From: Symsagittifera roscoffensis
Taxonomy: Eukaryota; Xenacoelomorpha; Acoela; Convolutidae
Length of the DNA: 64,000 nt
NCBI RefSeq assembly: GCF_963678635.1
Contig: NC_087062.1
Coordinates: forward strand, 100,241,209-100,305,208
Direction of reading: 5' to 3'
In this document: positions 58,501 to 64,000 of the stretch, piece after piece
Numbering within the stretch: position 1 is the first letter of the stretch
Layout of the letters: the number at the start of each line of letters is the position of its first letter
Notes under the pieces: generated by a model
What the model saw: only the letters and a program-made list of their open reading frames with translations
Databases searched by the model: none
What the model was told of the DNA's origin: nothing
Made by a program: the position numbers and the translations under genes

Positions 58501-61479
58501 TAAAGACACAAACCCACTGTTTACGGAGAAGATATCGTCAAAGAGAGTCAAAACTAAAACGATGTTCGACCAGTCCATGCAGAGTCTGAAGATAGTACTT
58601 AAGGGTCAGGGAGTAAAGACACAAACCCACTGTTTACGGAGAAGATATCGCCAAAGAGAGTCAAATCTAAAACGATGTTCGACCAGTCCATGCAGAGTAT
58701 GAAGCTAGTACTTAGGGGTCAGGGAGTAAAGACACAAACCCACTGTTTACGGAGAAGAGATCGTCAAAGAGAGTCAAAACTAAAACGATGTTCGACCAGT
58801 CCATGCAGAGTATGAAGATAGTCCGTAAGGGTCAGGGAGTAAAGACACAAACCCACTGTTTACGGAGAAGATATTGCCAAAGAGAGTCAAAACTAAAACG
58901 ATGTTCGACAAGTCCATGCAGAGTATGAAGATAGTACTTAAGGGTCAGGGAGTAAAGACACAAACTCACTGTTTACGGAGAAGATATCGTCAAAGAGAGT
59001 CAAAACTAAAACAATGTTCGACCAGTCCATGCAGAGTATGAATATAGTCCGTAAGGGTCAGGGAGTAAAGACACAAACCCACTGTTTACGGAGAAGATAT
59101 CGTCAAAGAGAGTCAAAACTAAAACGATGTTCGACCAGTCCATGCAGAGTATGAAGATAGTCCGTAAGGGTCAGGGAGTAAAGACACAATCCCACTGTTT
59201 ACGGAGAAGATATCGCCAAAGAGAGTCAAAACTAAAACGATGTTCGACCAGTCCATGCAGAGTATGAAGATAGTCCGTAAGGGTCAGGGAGTAAAGACAC
59301 AAACCCACTGTTTACGGAGAAGATATCGTCAAAGAAATATAAAACTAAAACGATGTTCGACCAGTCCATGCAGAGTCTGAAGATAGTCCGTAAGGGTCAG
59401 GGAGTAAAGACACAAACCCACTGTTTACGGAGAAGATATCGCCAAAGAGAGTCAAAACTAAAACGATGTTCGACCAGTCCATGCAGAGTATGAAGATAGT
59501 CCGTAAGGGTCAGGGAGTAAAGACACAAACCCACTGTTTACGGAGAAGATATCGTCAAAGAGAGTCAAAATTAAAACGATGTTCGACCAGTCCATAAAGA
59601 GTCTGAAGATAGTACTTAAGGGTCAGGGAATAAAGACACAAACCCACTGTTTACGGAGAAGATATCGCCAAAGAGAGTCAAAACTAAAACGATGTTCGAC
59701 CAGTCCATGCAGAGTCTGAAGATAGTACTTAAGGGTCAGGGAGTAAAGACACAAACCCACTGTTTACGGAGAAGATATCGCCAAAGAGAGTCAAAACTAA
59801 AACGATGTTCGACCAGTCCATGCAGAGTATGAAGATAGTACTTAAGGGTCAGGGAGTAAAGACACAAACCCACTGTTTACGGAGAAGATATCGTCAAAGA
59901 GATATAAAACTAAAACGATGTTAGACCAGTCCATGCAGAGTATGAAGATAGTCCGTAAGGGTCAGGGAGTAAAGACACAAACCCACTGTTTACGGAGAAG
60001 ATATCGCCAAAGAGAGTCAAAACTAAAACGATATTCACCAGTCCATGCAGAGTATGAAGATAGTCCGTAAGGGTCAGGGAGTAAAGACACAAACCCACTG
60101 TTTACGGAGAAGATATCGTCAAAGAGAGTCAAAACTAAAACGATGTTCGACCAGTCCATGCAGAGTCTGAAGATAGTACTTAAGGGTCAGGGAGTAAAGA
60201 CACAAACCCACTGTTTACGGAGAAGATATCGCCAAAGAGAGTCAAAACTAAAACGATGTTCGACCAGTCCATGCAGAGTATGAAGATAGTACTTAAGGGT
60301 CAGGGAGTAAAGACACAAACCCACTGTTTACAGAGAAGATATCGTCAAAGAGAGTCAAAACTAAAACGATGTTCGACCAGTCCATGCAGAGTATGAAGAT
60401 AGTCCGTAAGGGTCAGGGAGTAAAGACACAAACCCACTGTTTACGGAGAAGATATCGCCAAAAAGAATCAAAACTAAAACGATGTTCGACCAGTCCATGC
60501 AGAGTATGAAGATAGTACTTAAGGGTCAGGGAGTAAAGACACAAACTCACTGTTTACGGAGAAGATATCGTCAAAGAGAGTCAAAACTAAAACGATGTTC
60601 GACCAGTCCATGCAGAGTATGAAGATAGTCCGTAAGGGTCAGGGAGTAAAGACACAAACCCACTGTTTACGGAGAAGATATCGTCAAAGAGAGTCAAAAC
60701 TAAAACGATGTTCGACCAGTCCATGCAGAGTCTGAAGATAGTACTTAAGGGTCAGGGAGTAAAGACACAAACCCACTGTTTACGGAGAAGATATCGCCAA
60801 AGAGAGTCAAAACTAAACGATGTTCGACCAGTCCATGCAGAGTATGAAGATAGTACTTAAGGGTCAGGGAGTAAAGACACAAACCCACTGTTTACGGAGA
60901 AGATATCGTCAAAGAGAGTCAAAACTAAAACGATGTTCGACCAGTCCATGCAGAGTATGAAGATAGTCCGTAAGGGTCAGGGAGTAAAGACACAAACCCA
61001 CTGTTTACGGAGAAGATATCGCCAAAGAGAGTCAAAACTAAAACGATGTTCGACCAGTCCATGCAGAGTATGAAGATAGTACTTAAGGGTCAGGGAGTAA
61101 AGACACAAACTCACTGTTTACGGAGAAGATATCGTCAAAGAGAGTCAAAACTAAAACGATGTTCGACCAGTCCATGCAGAGTATGAAGATAGTCCGTAAG
61201 GGTCAGGGAGTAAAGACACAAACCACTGTTTACGGAGAAGATATCGTCAAAGAGAGTCAAAACTAAAACGATGTTCGACCAGTCCATGCAGAGTATGAAG
61301 ATAGTCCGTAAGGGTCAGGGAGTAAAGACACAAACCCACTGTTTACGGAGAAGATATCGCCAAAGAGAGTCAAAACTAAAACGATGTTCGACCAGTCCAT
61401 GCAGAGTATGAAGATAGTCCGTAAGGGTCAGGGAGTAAAGACACAAACCCACTGTTTACGGAGAAGATATCGTCAAAGA

Positions 61480-63500
61480 GAGTCAAAACTAAAACGATGT
61501 TCGACCAGTCCATGCAGAGTATGTAGATAGTCCGTAAGGGTCAGGGAGTAAAGACACAAACCCACTGTTTACGGAGAAGATATCGTCAAAGAGAGTCAAA
61601 ACTAAAACGATGTTCGACCAGTCCATGCAGAGTATGAAGATAGTCCGTAAGGGTCAGGGAGTAAAGACACAAACCCACTGTTTACGGAGAAGATATCGTC
61701 AAAGAGAGTCAAAACTAAAACGATGTTCGACCAGTCCATGCAGAGTATGAAGATAGTCCGTAAGGGTCAGGGAGTAAAGACACAAACCCACTGTTTACGG
61801 AGAAGATATCGTCAAAGAGAGTCAAAACTATAACGATATTCGACCAGTCCATGCAGCGTATGAAGATAGTCCGTAAGGGTCAGGGAGTAAAGACACAAAC
61901 CCACTGTTTACGGAGAAGATATCGTCACAGAGAGTCAAAACTAAAACGATGTTCGACCAGTCCATGCAGAGTATGAAGATAGTCCGTAAGGGTCAGGGAG
62001 TAAAGACACAAACCCACTGTTTACGGAGAAGATATCGTCAAAGAGAGTCAAAACTAAAACGATGTTCGACCAGTCCATGCAGAGTATGAAGATAGTCCGT
62101 AAGGGTCAGGGAGTAAAGACACAAACCCACTGTTTACGGAGAAGATATCGTCAAAAAGAGTCAAAACTAAAACGATGTTCGACCAGTCCATGCAGAGTAT
62201 GAAGATAGTCCGCAAGGGTCAGGGAGTAAAGACACAAACCCACTGTTTACGGAGAAGATATCGCCAAAGAGAGTCAAAACTAAAACGATGTTCGACCAGT
62301 CCATGCAGAGTATGAAGATAGTCCGTAAGGGTCAGGGAGTAAAGACACAAACCCACTGTTTACGGAGAAGATATCGTCACAGAGAGTCAAAACTAAAACG
62401 ATGTTCGACCAGTCCATGCAGAGTATGAAGATAGTCCGTAAGGGTCAGGGAGTAAAGACACAAACCCACTGTTTACGGAGAAGATATCGTCAAAGAGAGT
62501 CAAAACTAAAACGATGTTCGACCAGTCCATGCAGAGTATGTAGATAGTCCGTAAGGGTCAGGGAGTAAAGACACAAACCCACTGTTTACGGAGAAGATAT
62601 CGTCAAAGAGAGTCAAAACTAAAACGATGTTCGACCAGTCCATGCAGAGTATGAAGATAGTCCGTAAGGGTCAGGGAGTAAAGACACAAACCCACTGTTT
62701 ACGGAGAAGATATCGTCAAAGAGAGTCAAAACTAAAACGATGTTCGACCAGTCCATGCAGAGTATGAAGATAGTCCGTAAGGGTCAGGGAGTAAAGACAC
62801 AAACCCACTGTTTACGGAGAAGATATCGTCAAAGAGAGTCAAAACTATAACGATATTCGACCAGTCCATGCAGCGTATGAAGATAGTCCGTAAGGGTCAG
62901 GGAGTAAAGACACAAACCCACTGTTTACGGAGAAGATATCGTCACAGAGAGTCAAAACTAAAACGATGTTCGACCAGTCCATGCAGAGTATGAAGATAGT
63001 CCGTAAGGGTCAGGGAGTAAAGACACAAACCCACTGTTTACGGAGAAGATATCGTCAAAGAGAGTCAAAACTAAAACGATGTTCGACCAGTCCATGCAGA
63101 GTATGAAGATAGTCCGTAAGGGTCAGGGAGTAAAGACACAAACCCACTGTTTACGGAGAAGATATCGTCAAAAAGAGTCAAAACTAAAACGATGTTCGAC
63201 CAGTCCATGCAGAGTATGAAGATAGTCCGCAAGGGTCAGGGAGTAAAGACACAAACCCACTGTTTACGGAGAAGATATCGCCAAAGAGAGTCAAAACTAA
63301 AACGATGTTCGACCAGTCCATGCAGAGTATGAAGATAGTCCGTAAGGGTCAGGGAGTAAAGACACAAACCCACTGTTTACGGAGAAGATATCGTCACAGA
63401 GAGTCAAAACTAAAACGATGTTCGACCAGTCCATGCAGAGTATGAAGATAGTCCGTAAGGGTCAGGGAGTAAAGACACAAACCCACTGTTTACGAAGAAG
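61480..63500 (+). repeat. Third higher-order block, 9-unit duplication
   Basis: The marker ACTATAACGATATTCGACC with CATGCAGCGTATG recurs at about 61828 and 62845, an interval of 1017 (9 units). Flanking variants (GTATGTAGATAG, ATCGTCACAG, GTCCGCAAG) repeat in the same order. Confidence 0.85.
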
Positions 63501-64000
63501 ATATCGCCAAAGAGAGTCAAAACTAAAACGATGTTCGACCAGTCCATGCAGAGTATGAAGATAGTACTTAAGGGTCAGGGAGTAAAGACACAAACCCACT
63601 GTTTACGGAGAAGATATCGTCAAAGAGAGTCAAAACTAAAACGATGTTCGACCAGTCCATGCAGAGTCTGAAGATAGTACTTAAGGGTCAGGGAGTAAAG
63701 ACACAAACCCACTGTTTACGGAGAAGATATCGTCACAGAGAGTCAAAACTAAAACGATGTTCGACCAGTCCATGCAGAGTATGAAGATAGTCCGTAAGGG
63801 TCAGGGAGTAAAGACACAAACCCACTGTTTACGAAGAAGATATCGCCAAAGAGAGTCAAAACTAAAACGATGTTCGACCAGTCCATGCAGAGTATGAAGA
63901 TAGTACTTAAGGGTCAGGGAGTAAAGACACAAACCCACTGTTTACGGAGAAGATATCGTCAAAGAGAGTCAAAACTAAAACGATGTTCGACCAGTCCATG

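Larger units (their letters stand above)
43421..64000 (+). repeat. 113-bp satellite array, about 182 units, continues past the window
   Basis: The unit begins AAAACTAAAACGATGTTCGA, continues CCAGTCCATGCAGAGTATGA, AGATAGTCCGTAAGGGTCAG, GGAGTAAAGACACAAACCCA, CTGTTTACGGAGAAGATATC, and ends GTCAAAGAGAGTC. All units are head to tail. Most differ from consensus at only a few sites. Recurring variants are GTACTTAAG for GTCCGTAAG, ATCGCC for ATCGTC, TCGTCCAG for TCGACCAG, and TTTAGGG for TTTACGG. Indels are rare (a 10-bp loss near 48380; a 2-bp loss near 55867, 56657 and 57673). 113 is not a multiple of three, so frames shift from unit to unit and open frames of 60-100 codons arise by chance repetition. 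There are no unique spacers. Confidence 0.98.

Noticed and set aside
43593-60159. Many open frames of 60-100 codons inside the satellite
   Set aside because: They arise from a 113-bp unit read through three frames. They begin at variant bases, repeat the same peptide many times and have no upstream or splice context.
43421-64000. CRISPR-like regular repeat
   Set aside because: The whole 113-bp unit is repeated head to tail with no unique spacers, no cas genes, and the context is eukaryotic.

Overview
This window is a piece of an invertebrate metazoan nuclear genome. It is AT-rich and intron-rich, with BEL/Pao and Gypsy LTR retrotransposons, MITE-like elements and a large tandem satellite. 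BEL/Pao elements are known essentially from animals, and the one clear host gene is an animal-type gene. I cannot name the phylum from sequence alone. I saw no bacterial features, rRNA, tRNA or CRISPR.

Host gene. Nine minus-strand exons between 32391 and 14623 join in one reading frame (2,025 nt, 675 codons, every junction phase-compatible). They encode an internal part of BLTP1 (KIAA1109 / Tweek / LPD-3), the giant bridge-like lipid-transfer protein of membrane contact sites. The order and spacing of conserved blocks follow the human protein as I remember it. The 5' part of the gene must lie at higher coordinates and was not found in the window. A possible tenth exon lies at 14190-14255, and two more exon-like segments of unknown identity lie at 12401-12442 and 7179-7281.

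Mobile DNA in and around the gene. A nearly complete BEL/Pao element (19507-26331, minus strand, 5-bp target duplication AGGAC) sits in the intron between exons 5 and 6. Its pol is broken, and between pol and its 3' LTR it carries a plus-strand, apparently two-exon gene of unknown function with its own polyA signal. Intron 2 holds a 1.1-kb MITE with a TA target duplication (29872-30979). Intron 6 holds a small inverted-repeat element and a near-perfect 790-bp tandem duplication, which lies just before a 200-bp assembly gap.

Left flank (1-5790): two decayed minus-strand BEL/Pao pol copies that resemble each other closely. 5790-14190 is mostly AT-rich non-coding DNA, with a cluster of GCGGAATCCGC-type dyads at 8509-9735 and a recurring 16-bp motif.

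Right flank: a very decayed plus-strand Gypsy copy (33040-35760), a short pogo/Tigger-like transposase tail (35807-36056), then a better preserved minus-strand Gypsy with 278-bp LTRs (36084-43339). Both Gypsy copies show a long hydrophilic linker between RNase H and integrase. From about 43421 to the window end runs a 113-bp satellite of about 182 units, with nested higher-order duplications of 7, 9 and 12 units. If the assembly is right, the satellite and the Gypsy elements lie in one very large BLTP1 intron.
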